64,000 nucleotides of DNA from contig NZ_CP045067.1 of the NCBI RefSeq assembly GCF_016864015.1, positions 3,358,001 through 3,422,000 of the forward strand, in the 5' to 3' direction. A program made the translations under genes and the position numbers. Positions 18,767 to 29,082 of the stretch are shown here, in pieces. A model generated the notes under the pieces. The model worked only from the letters and a program-made list of their open reading frames with translations, was not told where the DNA came from and did not search any database. This stretch comes from Lacinutrix sp. WUR7 (GTDB lineage: Bacteria > Bacteroidota > Bacteroidia > Flavobacteriales > Flavobacteriaceae). Every line of letters starts with the position of its first letter. The first letter of the stretch is position 1.

Positions 18767-19028
18767 ATATATAAAATATTAAATTATTCTGTTATTTTCA
18801 AAACACGCTAATATAATACTTCCATTAGTCATAGTAAGCCTTTCAAATGTTTTTTTTGAGACTTTTTATTAACAATTTTAGATACTTTATTAGTTAATAA
18901 GTATGCTGTTAATTATTTTGATTTTATAAACTTTTTTTCGTCTATTAGCATATATCCTATAATTTAAGGTATAGTTTTTGATTTTAGTATTAGGATTTTA
19001 GTATTTTTAATGAAGAAAGGAACAATTT

Positions 19029-21575
19029 ATGGATGATAATTTTTCACCAAGAGTAAAAGATGTAATTGCATTTAGCAAAGAGGAAGCATTGCGCTTAGGC
19101 CATGATTTTATAGGTACTGAGCACTTAATGCTTGGTTTATTAAGAGATGGTAATGGCAAAGCTATTAACATATTAAACGCTTTAGATATTGACTTAAATC
19201 ATTTAAGGCGTAAAGTTGAGATTTTAAGTCCTGCAAATCCAAATGTTGCAGTGGCTTCTAACGAAAAGAAAAACCTACATCTTACTAGACAAGCAGAACG
19301 TGCTTTAAAAACCACCTTTTTAGAGGCTAAATTATTTCAAAGTACGTCGATTAACACTGCACATTTATTACTGTGCATTCTTAGAAATGAAAACGATCCT
19401 ACTACAAAACTTTTAAATAAGTTGAAAGTGGATTATGATAACGTTAAAGAACAATTTAAATTTATGATTACAAACGATGATAATTATATAGAACCAAAAG
19501 CAGAATTTCCAGATGATGATACTTCTTCGGAAGATGCTTCGAAAGATATTTTTAATACGCCTCCTACTGGCGGAAAAGCAAACAAGAAATCTAAAACACC
19601 CGTTTTGGATAACTTTGGTCGCGATTTAACAGCTATGGCAGAAGAAGGAAAACTAGATCCTGTTGTTGGTAGAGAAAAAGAAATTGAAAGAGTTTCACAG
19701 ATTTTAAGTCGTAGAAAAAAGAATAATCCATTACTTATTGGAGAACCTGGTGTTGGTAAATCTGCAATCGCAGAAGGATTAGCGAACAGAATTGTAAGCA
19801 AAAAAGTATCTCGCATTCTTTTTAACAAACGTGTTGTAACTCTTGATTTGGCTAGCTTAGTTGCTGGAACAAAATACAGAGGACAGTTTGAAGAACGCAT
19901 GAAAGCGGTTATGAATGAGCTAGAAAAGAATGATGATATTATTCTTTTTATTGACGAAATTCATACCATTGTTGGCGCTGGTGGAGCAACTGGAAGCTTA
20001 GATGCTTCTAATATGTTTAAACCTGCATTAGCACGAGGAGAAATACAATGTGTTGGTGCAACCACTTTAGATGAATACAGACAATACATTGAAAAAGATG
20101 GCGCTTTAGAACGTCGTTTTCAAAAAGTAATTGTGGAGCCTACAACGGTGGAAGAAACGATTGAGATTCTTAACAATATTAAAGGTAAATACGAAGAACA
20201 TCACAACGTAGAATATACAGATGAAGCTATTGCAGCTTGTGTGAAGCTTACCAATAGATACATGACAGAACGCTTTTTACCAGATAAAGCAATTGATGCT
20301 TTAGATGAAGCTGGATCTCGTGTACACATAACAAATATAGAAGTACCTAAGCAAATTCTGGAGTTAGAAAAACAACTAGAAGAAGTTAAGAAAACTAAAT
20401 CTTCAGTAGTTAAAAAACAAAAATACGAGGAAGCTGCAAAGTTACGTGATGACGAAAAACGCATAGAAAAAGACCTTGCTATTGCCCAAGAAAAATGGGA
20501 AGAAGACACCAAATTACATCGTGAAATTGTTAGCGAAGATAACGTTGCAGATGTAGTTTCTATGATGACTGGTATTCCTGTAAACAGAATCGCTCAAAAA
20601 GAGAGTAATAAACTTGCCGAATTACCAGAACTTATAAAAGGAAAAGTAATTGGTCAAGACGAAGCTGTAGCAAAGGTTGTTAAAGCAATTCAACGTAATC
20701 GTGCAGGACTTAAAGATCCAAATAAGCCAATTGGTTCGTTTATATTTTTAGGACAAACAGGTGTTGGTAAAACCCAATTAGCTAAAGTTTTAGCTAAAGA
20801 ATTATTTGACTCTGAAGATTCTTTAATTAGAATAGACATGAGCGAATACATGGAGAAATTTGCAATATCTAGACTTGTTGGAGCACCTCCAGGATACGTA
20901 GGTTATGAAGAAGGCGGACAACTTACCGAAAAAGTAAGACGCAAACCTTATTCTGTAATTTTATTAGATGAAATTGAAAAAGCACATCCAGATGTTTTTA
21001 ACATGATGCTCCAAGTTTTAGATGATGGATACTTAACAGATAGCCTTGGTAGAAAAATTGATTTTAGAAATTCAATTATAATCATGACTTCTAATATTGG
21101 TTCTAGAAAATTGAAAGATTTTGGAACTGGAGTTGGTTTTGGTACTGCTTCGCAAAAATCTCAAGAAGATGCGAATGCAAGAGGTGTTATTGAAAATGCC
21201 CTTAAAAAAGCATTTGCTCCAGAATTTTTAAATAGAATTGATGATGTAGTAGTATTTAATGCTTTAGAAAAAGAAGACATTAATAAAATTATTGATATTG
21301 AATTAGAAAAACTTCTTGTAAGAATAAAAGACCTTGGTTATACTTTAAAATTAAGCAAAGCTGCCAAGGATTATATTGCAGATAAAGGGTTTGACAAACA
21401 ATATGGAGCTAGACCTTTAAAACGTGCAATTCAAAAGTATGTAGAAGATACTTTAGCTGAAGAAATTATTAACTCACAATTAGTAGAAGGTGATAAAATA
21501 ATGATGGATTTAGATAAAGAAAATAATGAATTAAAAATTGAAATTGAAAAAGCTGAAAAGCCAGCAGAATCATAA
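19029..21575 (+). CDS. clpC: ATP-dependent Clp protease ATPase subunit ClpC
   Basis: 848 residues, the typical ClpC layout. Two Clp-N repeats (about 1-145) are followed by the first AAA+ domain with Walker A GEPGVGKS (238-245), a UVR-like coiled middle segment ([16 protein letters not shown], near 475) and the second AAA+ domain with GQTGVGKT (575-582). The acidic segment at 157-175 is a linker. It unfolds proteins for the ClpP chamber. It is divergent from gyrA and followed by a strong terminator. Confidence 0.95.
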   Translation: MDDNFSPRVKDVIAFSKEEALRLGHDFIGTEHLMLGLLRDGNGKAINILNALDIDLNHLRRKVEILSPANPNVAVASNEKKNLHLTRQAERALKTTFLEAKLFQSTSINTAHLLLCILRNENDPTTKLLNKLKVDYDNVKEQFKFMITNDDNYIEPKAEFPDDDTSSEDASKDIFNTPPTGGKANKKSKTPVLDNFGRDLTAMAEEGKLDPVVGREKEIERVSQILSRRKKNNPLLIGEPGVGKSAIAEGLANRIVSKKVSRILFNKRVVTLDLASLVAGTKYRGQFEERMKAVMNELEKNDDIILFIDEIHTIVGAGGATGSLDASNMFKPALARGEIQCVGATTLDEYRQYIEKDGALERRFQKVIVEPTTVEETIEILNNIKGKYEEHHNVEYTDEAIAACVKLTNRYMTERFLPDKAIDALDEAGSRVHITNIEVPKQILELEKQLEEVKKTKSSVVKKQKYEEAAKLRDDEKRIEKDLAIAQEKWEEDTKLHREIVSEDNVADVVSMMTGIPVNRIAQKESNKLAELPELIKGKVIGQDEAVAKVVKAIQRNRAGLKDPNKPIGSFIFLGQTGVGKTQLAKVLAKELFDSEDSLIRIDMSEYMEKFAISRLVGAPPGYVGYEEGGQLTEKVRRKPYSVILLDEIEKAHPDVFNMMLQVLDDGYLTDSLGRKIDFRNSIIIMTSNIGSRKLKDFGTGVGFGTASQKSQEDANARGVIENALKKAFAPEFLNRIDDVVVFNALEKEDINKIIDIELEKLLVRIKDLGYTLKLSKAAKDYIADKGFDKQYGARPLKRAIQKYVEDTLAEEIINSQLVEGDKIMMDLDKENNELKIEIEKAEKPAES

Positions 21576-21592
21576 TATAATTTCTTTCCAAT

Positions 21593-21626
21593 AAAAAAGA
21601 CCGTTAAATAATTAACGGTCTTTTTT
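21593..21626 (+). terminator. Rho-independent terminator of clpC
   Basis: GACCGTTAA and TTAACGGTC form a perfect 9-bp stem with an ATAA loop, flanked by six A and six T. Confidence 0.92.
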
Positions 21627-21660
21627 ATGATTAAACACTGGATTATCTTAACTTTAAAAT

Positions 21661-22038
21661 ATGAAAAAGCTAGAATACTTCTTTGGCGAAATTTTTGTAC
21701 ATGAAAACTATGTCATCGCTATCATGAAAGAAGGTATTACGGTTACACCAGATTTAAATGATGTCTTATTCGATATTGTAACCACTTATTTTCACTCCAA
21801 ACCTTTTGTTTATATAACAAACAGAATAAACTCTTATGCTGTAGATCCCGCAATTTATGTAGAAACAGCAAAAATCTTTAACCTCATTGGTTTCGCTATT
21901 GTATCTAAAAATAATTTAGCATTTAGCAATTCGGATATTGAAAAATTATTCTTCAAAAAACCTTTTTTACATTTTGATACACTTTCGGAAGCCATTGCTT
22001 GGTCTGAAGATTTAGTATTAAAATATAATAAAAATTAA
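21661..22038 (+). CDS. Small STAS/SpoIIAA-like protein, unknown function
   Basis: 125 residues, no signal peptide or membrane helix. The pattern of alternating strands and helices (MKKLEYFFGEIFVHENYVIA, then VTPDLNDVLFDIV, KPFVYITNRI) resembles the SpoIIAA/STAS-like fold seen in small flavobacterial cytosolic proteins; the family assignment is a guess. Its stop overlaps that of hutH by 4 bases on the opposite strand. It begins 35 bases after the clpC terminator, so it needs its own promoter or read-through. Confidence 0.6.
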   Translation: MKKLEYFFGEIFVHENYVIAIMKEGITVTPDLNDVLFDIVTTYFHSKPFVYITNRINSYAVDPAIYVETAKIFNLIGFAIVSKNNLAFSNSDIEKLFFKKPFLHFDTLSEAIAWSEDLVLKYNKN

Positions 22039-23561
22039 ACACCGTAATTATTCAAAAACAACTCCTCTATCTCAATATCTACATCTTCTAAAAACTGAAT
22101 AGATGCGGTAATATCATCATGCAATACGCGATCTTTTTTTACAAAAGAAACCTCTTTTCGGTATAATTCTAAAAAGGATTCTAAAAAAGGAGACGTTTTT
22201 AACGGATTTCTAAATGCTAATGCCTGACTAGCATTCATCAGCTCAATAGCAATTACACGTTCTACATTTCTAATTAATCGGTATGCTTGTGTTGCTGCAT
22301 TTGCTCCCATACTTACGTGATCTTCTTGTCCGTTACTAGAAACAATACTATCCACACTTGCAGGAGTTGCCAACTGTTTATTTGCACTAACAATACTTGC
22401 CGCTGTGTATTGCGGAATCATAAAACCAGAATTTAAACCTGGGTTATCTACCAAAAACGCTGGTAAGCCTCTTAATCCGGATACCAATTGAAATACGCGT
22501 CTTTCCGAAATATTACCAATTTCAGCCATCGCTATTTTTAAATAATCTAATGCTAACGCCAATGGTTGTCCGTGAAAATTTCCACCAGAAATAATTAAAT
22601 CTTCTTCCGGAAAAATATTAGGATTATCGGTAACCGAATTAATCTCCGTTAAAATAACACGTTCCACAAAATCTAAAGTATCCTTTGTTGCTCCATGCAC
22701 TTGCGGAATACAACGAAAAGAATACGGATCTTGCACATGTTGTTTTTCCCTTACTATAATTTCACTTCCTTTTAAAAACTCATTAAAACGTCGTGCTACT
22801 TTTAATTGTCCAGGATGCGGACGCACTTGATGTACTAAATCATGAAATGGTTCTATTCTTCCATCAAAAGCATCCAAAGAAATACTTGCTATTACATCTG
22901 CTAAATACGATGTTTTGTGTGACATTAATAAAAGATACACACCATAAGAACTCATAAATTGCGTTCCGTTTAAAAGTGCTAATCCTTCTTTGGCTTCTAA
23001 TTGTATAGGTTCCCAGCCAAACTTTTCTAGAATGGTATTTGCATCCAATTCTTTATTATCATGTACCACTTTTCCTTTTCCTAATAATGGCAGAGCCAAA
23101 TGTGCTAAAGGCGCTAAATCACCAGAAGCACCTAAAGATCCTTGTGTAAAAACAAACGGAAAAACATCGTTATTAAAAAAGTCAATGAGTCTATTTACAG
23201 TTTGTAACTGCACACCAGAATGACCATAACTTAAGGACTGTATTTTTAAAAGCAACATCACTTTAACTACGCTTTCTGGAACACGTTCTCCGGTTCCGCA
23301 AGCGTGGGACATTACTAAGTTTTCCTGTAATTGGGTTAAATCGTTTTTAGATATCTCTACATTATATAAAGATCCAAAACCAGTATTAATTCCATAAAAA
23401 GGTTTTTCTGCTTCGCTTAATTTTTTATCTAAATATTTTTTACATGCAACTATTTTTTTAGAAGATTCTTCAGACAATTTTAATTTTTTATTGTCTTTAA
23501 AAATATTGTAAATAGTTACAATGTCTAATTTTTCGGAAGATATATAATGAAATGTGCTCAT
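22035..23561 (-). CDS. hutH: Histidine ammonia-lyase
   Basis: 508 residues from the ATG at 23561 (MSTFHYISSEKL); seven more in-frame residues are possible upstream but are unlike the family. The enzyme removes ammonia from histidine to give urocanate, the first step of histidine degradation. The self-forming MIO cofactor comes from Ala-Ser-Gly in GSLGASGDLAPLAHLA (about residues 145-147). The selectivity loop reads NLVMSHACGTGE, with the Ser-His of histidine-specific enzymes rather than the residues of tyrosine ammonia-lyases. No other hut gene is in the window. Confidence 0.9.
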   Translation of the reverse strand: MSTFHYISSEKLDIVTIYNIFKDNKKLKLSEESSKKIVACKKYLDKKLSEAEKPFYGINTGFGSLYNVEISKNDLTQLQENLVMSHACGTGERVPESVVKVMLLLKIQSLSYGHSGVQLQTVNRLIDFFNNDVFPFVFTQGSLGASGDLAPLAHLALPLLGKGKVVHDNKELDANTILEKFGWEPIQLEAKEGLALLNGTQFMSSYGVYLLLMSHKTSYLADVIASISLDAFDGRIEPFHDLVHQVRPHPGQLKVARRFNEFLKGSEIIVREKQHVQDPYSFRCIPQVHGATKDTLDFVERVILTEINSVTDNPNIFPEEDLIISGGNFHGQPLALALDYLKIAMAEIGNISERRVFQLVSGLRGLPAFLVDNPGLNSGFMIPQYTAASIVSANKQLATPASVDSIVSSNGQEDHVSMGANAATQAYRLIRNVERVIAIELMNASQALAFRNPLKTSPFLESFLELYRKEVSFVKKDRVLHDDITASIQFLEDVDIEIEELFLNNYGV

Positions 23562-23650
23562 GTTATTTTTTAAGTCTTTCAAAAATGATAATTCAAAACA
23601 AGTTATGCAACTATTGTTAATAATTAAATACGTGAATTAATTATTATTCC

Positions 23651-23658
23651 TATTTTTG
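23651..23658 (+). promoter_or_regulatory. Putative -7 promoter element
   Basis: TATTTTTG matches TAnnTTTG and lies 21 bases before the start of the thioredoxin-like lipoprotein gene. No TTG is found at the -33 distance. Confidence 0.35.
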
Positions 23659-23679
23659 AAAAAACCTAAACACAAATAA

Positions 23680-24729
23680 ATGAAAAAAGTACTAATTGCA
23701 TTATGTGCATTAAGCATTGTTGCTTGTAAAGAAGAAACTAAAGACTATGTTACCTTTTCTGGAACTATTACAGATAAAAATAGCGACTCTATTGTTTTAA
23801 GAACCCAAACGTATTCTAAAACAATTAAGGTAAATGAAGATGGCACCTTTAGCGATACCTTAAAAGTAACGACAGGAATATATAATTTTTATGATGGTGG
23901 AGAAAGCTCTAATGTCTATCTACAAAATGGATATGATCTAAACATGACCTTAGACACAAAAATGTTTGATGAAACCATTAGCTACACAGGAACTGGAGAC
24001 AAAACAAACAATTATTTAGCTAAAAAAGCATTGTTTGAAGAAACACTTTTTCCTCCTAGCCTTTTTGATTTTGAAGAAGTAGATTTTAAAAAGAATATTG
24101 CTGAAATAAATGCAAAACGCATCGCCTTTTTAGAAGAAAACAAGGATATGGACCCAGCCTTTTATGCTACCGAAAAAGAGGAAGTAGATGGATTTGAAAA
24201 GAAAATGCTTGGTTATTTTTCTAAAAACAAAGAAAGAGAAATAGAAAGAGCTGCACAATTTGCAAGTTATATTGGGAAACCTTCTGCTAGTTTTGATAAT
24301 TATGAAAACGTAAAAGGAGGAACTACTTCTTTAGCAGATTTAAAAGGAAACTATGTGTATATAGATATCTGGGCAACTTGGTGCGGACCATGTTTAGCAG
24401 AACTTCCTGCATTAAAAATAGCAGAGAAAAAATATGAAGATAAAAAAGTTGCTTTTGTAAGTATTTCTGTGGATGAAGGAAGAGGTTATAAAGACAGATC
24501 TTTTGAAGCTTCTAAAGAAGGTTGGAAAAAAATGATTGCCGAAAAAGAAATGGGTGGTATTCAATTGTTTTCCGATAAAAACTGGAAATCTGATTTCATT
24601 ACAGCTTATAAAGTAAATAGTATTCCAAGATTTATTTTAATAGATCCTAATGGCGTTGTTGTAGATGCAGATGCACCAAGACCTTCTAGTCCAAAATTTG
24701 ATAAATTATTTACTTCTTTAAGTTTATAA
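23680..24729 (+). CDS. TlpA-like thiol-disulfide oxidoreductase lipoprotein
   Basis: 349 residues. The signal ends in a lipobox, LSIVAC, with Cys16 as the lipid-modified residue, so the protein is anchored in a membrane facing the periplasm. Residues about 24-110 form a DUF4369-like beta domain (VTFSGTITDKNSDSIVLRTQ). The C-terminal thioredoxin domain has WCGPC at 234-238 and the cis-Pro region SIPRFIL. It probably reduces disulfides or serves cytochrome c maturation-type reactions in the periplasm; the substrate is unknown. It is a single-gene unit with its own terminator. Confidence 0.88.
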   Translation: MKKVLIALCALSIVACKEETKDYVTFSGTITDKNSDSIVLRTQTYSKTIKVNEDGTFSDTLKVTTGIYNFYDGGESSNVYLQNGYDLNMTLDTKMFDETISYTGTGDKTNNYLAKKALFEETLFPPSLFDFEEVDFKKNIAEINAKRIAFLEENKDMDPAFYATEKEEVDGFEKKMLGYFSKNKEREIERAAQFASYIGKPSASFDNYENVKGGTTSLADLKGNYVYIDIWATWCGPCLAELPALKIAEKKYEDKKVAFVSISVDEGRGYKDRSFEASKEGWKKMIAEKEMGGIQLFSDKNWKSDFITAYKVNSIPRFILIDPNGVVVDADAPRPSSPKFDKLFTSLSL

Positions 24730-24732
24730 TAT

Positions 24733-24788
24733 AAAAAAAGCCACACTATAATAACTTAGTTAAGTCATTCTTTAGAGTGGCTTTTTTT
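24733..24788. terminator. Bidirectional terminator
   Basis: An A-run plus GCCAC pairs with GTGGC plus a T-run, with a partly paired inner stem (CTA/TAG). It lies between the convergent lipoprotein gene and nnr. Confidence 0.85.
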
Positions 24789-24814
24789 TATTTCTATTTT
24801 CACTTATTTAACTC

Positions 24815-26374
24815 CTATTTCTCTTGGCGTTCTTCACCTTCCTCTTCCACTTTTGGAGCTTCTGGTTGCTTAAATAAATCAATATATGCTTCGCCTAAAG
24901 TTTCAATTACATGGCTAGCAATTAAGCTTTGGTATCCTAGATCTTCAATAGCGATATCTGCAGATTTTCCGTGTAAATAAACTCCGAAAAGGGATGCCGT
25001 TAAAGGTTCATAACCTTGCGCAATTAATCCTGTAATAACACCGGTAAGCACATCTCCTGTTCCTGCTGTTGCTAATCCAGGGTTTCCTGTCGTATTTACA
25101 TAACCTTTATCTTGAAAGATAGTAATGGTGTTTGCTCCTTTGATTACAATAATAAGATTGTGTTTTTTAGATAATGCTTTCGTTTTCTTTAATTTATCAA
25201 AATCATCTTTCCATTTTCCAATCAAACGCTCTAACTCTTTAGGGTGTGGTGTTAAAACAGTTTGTTCCGGTAATAATTTTAGTAATGCTTTCTTTTTTGA
25301 AAGAATATTTATCCCGTCCGCATCAATTACCAAAGGTATTTTATTCGTTTTCAAAAAGATTTCAAAAGCAGAAATGGTTTTAGTTGCTGTTCCTACTCCT
25401 ACTCCAAAAGCAATTATGTTAGGTACAATGTCAAACTTAATATTGGTAATCATTTCTTCATTGGTATCGGTAATTACCATTGCTTCGGGAAAGGAAGCTT
25501 GTAAAGGAATGTAACCACACTTTGGAATATAAGCAGTTACTAAACCAGCTCCAGAAAATAATGCAGCTCTACTTGCTAAATTAACCGATCCCATTTTACC
25601 ATAGCTTCCTCCTATTATTAAGGCATGGCCATAAGTTCCTTTATTAGAATATTTTTTTCGTGGTTTATATATAGGAAGCATTTCGTTTTTTCCAATTAAC
25701 TCATACTCCGTATTTGTGGTATGCATATATTCTGGATCTATACCAATATCTAAAACTTCCCATTGCACCGTATACTTTTCTGTATCTGGTAAAAAGAAAA
25801 TTAATTTCGGAGTTTGAAAACTCAAGGTATAATGAGACCAAACCACATCATCTTCCTTTTCTGGCACTTGATCTGGATACATACCAGAAGGTAAATCGAT
25901 AGACAAAGTAAATGCCTTGGATGCTCTAAAATGCTGAAATAATGCTTTAACCCAATCTACAACTGGTCTGTTTAAACCAATTCCAAAAATAGCATCGACT
26001 ATAATATCGTCCGGATTAATAACAGGCAGTTCTTCTGCATCTGTCATTAATAAAGGCCAAATTTTACTAACATTTTTAATTCTGTCGTAATTAATTAAAA
26101 AATCTTTAGATCGTGTATCGCTATAATTTATAACATACATTTTTACATTATAGCCATGTGTAATTAAATGTCTAGCCAATACTAAACCATCACCTCCGTT
26201 ATTACCGATACCACAAAAAACATGAATTGGCACTTGTGCACCTTGCATTCGCATGTGCATCCAATTAAATATTTGGGTTGCCGCACGCTCCATAAGATCT
26301 GTAGATGTAATCTTTTGTTTTTCAGCCGTTAATTTGTCTCCTTCGTAAATTTGTTCTTTCGAAAATATTTTCAT
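24815..26374 (-). CDS. nnr: Bifunctional NAD(P)H-hydrate epimerase/dehydratase
   Basis: 519 residues, two domains. The N-terminal YjeF epimerase domain (about 1-215) includes FCGIGNNGGDGLVLARHL. The C-terminal ribokinase-like dehydratase (about 225-500) includes GGSYGKMGSVNLASRAA, VLTPHPKELERL and the catalytic GTGDVLTGVITGL. Together they repair hydrated NADH and NADPH. The last 15 residues are acidic low complexity. It is divergent from thrA; each gene has a -7 box in the 122-base gap. Confidence 0.93.
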   Translation of the reverse strand: MKIFSKEQIYEGDKLTAEKQKITSTDLMERAATQIFNWMHMRMQGAQVPIHVFCGIGNNGGDGLVLARHLITHGYNVKMYVINYSDTRSKDFLINYDRIKNVSKIWPLLMTDAEELPVINPDDIIVDAIFGIGLNRPVVDWVKALFQHFRASKAFTLSIDLPSGMYPDQVPEKEDDVVWSHYTLSFQTPKLIFFLPDTEKYTVQWEVLDIGIDPEYMHTTNTEYELIGKNEMLPIYKPRKKYSNKGTYGHALIIGGSYGKMGSVNLASRAALFSGAGLVTAYIPKCGYIPLQASFPEAMVITDTNEEMITNIKFDIVPNIIAFGVGVGTATKTISAFEIFLKTNKIPLVIDADGINILSKKKALLKLLPEQTVLTPHPKELERLIGKWKDDFDKLKKTKALSKKHNLIIVIKGANTITIFQDKGYVNTTGNPGLATAGTGDVLTGVITGLIAQGYEPLTASLFGVYLHGKSADIAIEDLGYQSLIASHVIETLGEAYIDLFKQPEAPKVEEEGEERQEK

Positions 26375-26410
26375 ATTACTAATTATCTATATCTTATTTT
26401 ACTAATTCCT

Positions 26411-26418
26411 CAAAAATA
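26411..26418 (-). promoter_or_regulatory. Putative -7 promoter element of nnr
   Basis: On the minus strand TATTTTTG matches TAnnTTTG, 36 bases before the nnr start. The -33 box is not convincing. Confidence 0.35.
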
Positions 26419-26450
26419 GCGTTTTAATATTTTTTTAGAAGTAAATGTAA

Positions 26451-26458
26451 TACTTTTG
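26451..26458 (+). promoter_or_regulatory. Putative -7 promoter element of the thr operon
   Basis: TACTTTTG matches TAnnTTTG, 38 bases upstream of the thrA start. The -33 region is only T-rich. No leader peptide with a run of Thr/Ile codons and no attenuator hairpin is seen, so control by attenuation as in E. coli is not supported. Confidence 0.4.
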
Positions 26459-26496
26459 ATACGTATATTAAAACTTATATAACATAGTAAAACCTA

Positions 26497-28941
26497 ATGA
26501 AAGTACTAAAATTTGGAGGAACCTCTGTAGGAAGTTCAAAAAACATAAACAAAGTGATTAGCATTTTAGAAGACTATTCTAAAAAGGACTCGATAATATG
26601 TGTAGTTTCTGCGGTTGGAGGTATTACGGATAAGTTATTAAAAGCTGGAGAACTAGCTAATAATAAAGATCAAGCATATATTAAGGAATTTGAAGCGATT
26701 CAAAAAGCACATTTCAGTATTATTTCTGAATTAATTCCGAACCAAAATAAAGCGGTTTTAAGTGAAGTTGAAAAAACGTTGGAAGGTTTAAAAAGCTTAT
26801 TAGACGGGATCTATTTAATTAACGAATTATCCCCTAAAACATCCGATAAATTGGTGAGTTTTGGGGAGTTATTATCTTCTTTTATTATTGCTGAAACTTT
26901 AAAAAGTAGAAGTATTAATGCCGAACTAAAAAATAGTCAAGAGTTAGTGGTTACCAATTCTAATTTCACAAAAGCGGAAGTAGAATACGTAACAACGAAC
27001 AAAAACATTAAAGATTATTTTAATAAAGCAAATCAAAAAATAACCATACTACCTGGTTTTGTTGCCAAATCAAAATTAGGAGAAATCACAACACTTGGTC
27101 GTGGTGGTTCCGATTTTACAGCTGCTATAATTGCAGCAGCTTTGCAAGTAAAACAGTTAGAAATCTGGACAGACGTTAGTGGTATGTTTACTGCTAATCC
27201 AAAATTAGTAAAACAAGCTTTTCCAATTGATCAAATTTCATATCAAGAGGCTATGGAATTATCCCATTTTGGAGCAAAAGTATTATATCCACCAACGGTA
27301 CAACCTGTTTTAAATTTAGACATTCCAATTCATATTAAAAACACATTAAAACCAGAAGATATTGGTACTGTTATTTCGAAAGAGGTATCTTCAGGAAAAT
27401 CACCAATTAAAGGAATAAGCCATATTAGTAATATTGCTTTACTAACCCTGGAAGGAAGTGGAATGATTGGTATTCCTGGATTTTCTAAACGTTTGTTTGA
27501 AACACTAGCACAAGAAAAAATAAACATCATATTAAGTACACAAGCTTCATCAGAACATTCTATATGCTTAGGTATAGATACCAAAGATGCTGATCTTGCA
27601 AAAGAAACTATAGATGCCGCTTTTGAAAACGAAATTTCACTACATAAAATTGAACCATTAATTGTCGAAAAAGATTTATCTATCATCGCTCTTGTTGGTG
27701 ACAATATGAAAAACCATCAAGGTGTTAGCGGAAAAATGTTTAGTACACTTGGTAAAAATAATATCAATATTAGAGCAATCGCGCAAGGTGCTTCCGAAAA
27801 AAACATCTCTGCTGTAATTGCAGATAAAGATGTAAAAAAAGCATTAAACACGTTGCATGAGCGCTTTTTTGAAGAAAACACAAAACAACTTAATGTCTTT
27901 ATTACTGGAGTTGGTAATGTTGGTGAAAAGCTAATTGACCAAATACAACAACAACATACATACTTAAAAAAGAATCTTAAAATTGATGTTAGAATTGTTG
28001 GAATGGCAAATTCCAAAAAAATGATTTTTAACGAAAAAGGTATCGATTTAAACAATTGGACTTCACAGTTTCATCATGCAGAAACTTCTAGTTTACAAGG
28101 TTTTTTAAACAAAGTAATTGCACTTAATTTACGTAATAGTATTTTTGTAGATATTACAGCAAACGAAGCGGTTTCTAAACTTTATGCAGACTATTTAAAA
28201 AATAGTATTGCGGTAGTTGCATGTAATAAAATTGCATGTTCTAGTAGCTTTGAAAATTATAAAAATCTTCAAGATTTATCTCTTAAATACAATGCTCCTT
28301 TTTTATACGAAACAAATGTTGGTGCAGGATTACCAATCATAAATACCTTAAAAAACTTAGTAGCTTCGGGAGATAAAGTAACCAGTATTCAAGCGGTTTT
28401 ATCTGGAAGTTTAAATTTTGTATTTAATAACTTTAGCGATAAAAGAAACTTTCATGACACGGTAAAGCAAGCACAATTTGAAGGCTATACAGAACCAGAC
28501 CCTAGAATTGATTTAAGCGGAATTGATGTAGCCAGAAAAATATTAATTCTTGCTCGTGAGAATGGTGGAGAAATGGAAATTGAAGATATTAAAAACGATT
28601 CCTTTTTAACCAAAGAAAACTTAGAAAGCGGATCTGTTGACGATTTTTACGAAACACTAATAACAGACGAACCTCATTTTCAAAAACTATATGCTTCCGC
28701 GAAAGCGAATGACTGTCAGTTAAAATATGTTGCAGAATATAATAAAGGAAAAGCAAAAGTTGGTTTAAAGGAAATTCCGGAAGGACATCCTTTTTATAAC
28801 TTAGAAGGAAAAGATAATATCGTGATGTTTTATACCGAACGCTATCCAGAACAACCATTAATCGTTAAAGGTGCTGGAGCTGGAGCAGATGTTACTGCCT
28901 CTGGTTTATTTGCAGATATTATTCAAATTGCTAATAAATAA
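26497..28941 (+). CDS. thrA: Bifunctional aspartate kinase / homoserine dehydrogenase
   Basis: 814 residues. The aspartate kinase domain opens with MKVLKFGGTSVGSSKNI (phosphate-binding loop) and includes LGRGGSDFTAAII near residue 204. Two ACT regulatory units span about 310-460 (LEGSGMIGIPGFSKRLF and ALVGDNMKNHQGVSGKMFS). Homoserine dehydrogenase follows from about 468, with the NAD(P) loop GVGNVGEKLI and, near 663-671, the catalytic-region motif YTEPDPRID. It carries out steps 1 and 3 from aspartate to threonine; ACT units normally bind threonine for feedback inhibition. First gene of thrABC. Confidence 0.95.
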   Translation: MKVLKFGGTSVGSSKNINKVISILEDYSKKDSIICVVSAVGGITDKLLKAGELANNKDQAYIKEFEAIQKAHFSIISELIPNQNKAVLSEVEKTLEGLKSLLDGIYLINELSPKTSDKLVSFGELLSSFIIAETLKSRSINAELKNSQELVVTNSNFTKAEVEYVTTNKNIKDYFNKANQKITILPGFVAKSKLGEITTLGRGGSDFTAAIIAAALQVKQLEIWTDVSGMFTANPKLVKQAFPIDQISYQEAMELSHFGAKVLYPPTVQPVLNLDIPIHIKNTLKPEDIGTVISKEVSSGKSPIKGISHISNIALLTLEGSGMIGIPGFSKRLFETLAQEKINIILSTQASSEHSICLGIDTKDADLAKETIDAAFENEISLHKIEPLIVEKDLSIIALVGDNMKNHQGVSGKMFSTLGKNNINIRAIAQGASEKNISAVIADKDVKKALNTLHERFFEENTKQLNVFITGVGNVGEKLIDQIQQQHTYLKKNLKIDVRIVGMANSKKMIFNEKGIDLNNWTSQFHHAETSSLQGFLNKVIALNLRNSIFVDITANEAVSKLYADYLKNSIAVVACNKIACSSSFENYKNLQDLSLKYNAPFLYETNVGAGLPIINTLKNLVASGDKVTSIQAVLSGSLNFVFNNFSDKRNFHDTVKQAQFEGYTEPDPRIDLSGIDVARKILILARENGGEMEIEDIKNDSFLTKENLESGSVDDFYETLITDEPHFQKLYASAKANDCQLKYVAEYNKGKAKVGLKEIPEGHPFYNLEGKDNIVMFYTERYPEQPLIVKGAGAGADVTASGLFADIIQIANK

Positions 28942-29007
28942 ATAAATAAGTAGTGTTCTGTCGCAGTTTACAGTGCTTACGCAAACGTAAAATAAATACT
29001 TTCCTGT

Positions 29008-29024
29008 AAGGTTTTAAAAACCTT
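29008..29024. repeat. Palindrome AAGGTTTT-A-AAAACCTT
   Basis: An 8-bp perfect palindrome with a 1-base centre in the 141-base thrA-thrB spacer, upstream of the REP-like hairpin. It has no T-run, so it is not a clear terminator. Confidence 0.5.
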
Positions 29025-29042
29025 GTTGGTATAAATTAAAAG

Positions 29043-29062
29043 ATTTCCGCTTTCGCGGAAAT
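29043..29062 (+). repeat. Short palindromic repeat (REP-like), perfect copy
   Basis: ATTTCCGC-TTTC-GCGGAAAT: an 8-bp perfect stem with a TTTC loop, 20 bases upstream of the thrB start codon. Confidence 0.75.
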
Positions 29063-29082
29063 GAAAAAATAATGTTTTTTTA

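Noticed and set aside
28695-28713. REP-like string TTCCGCGAAAGCGAATGAC inside thrA
   Set aside because: It is in frame and encodes ordinary residues (ASAKAND) of homoserine dehydrogenase; similarity to the hairpin family is probably chance. The same applies to similar strings at about 40658 and 60131.
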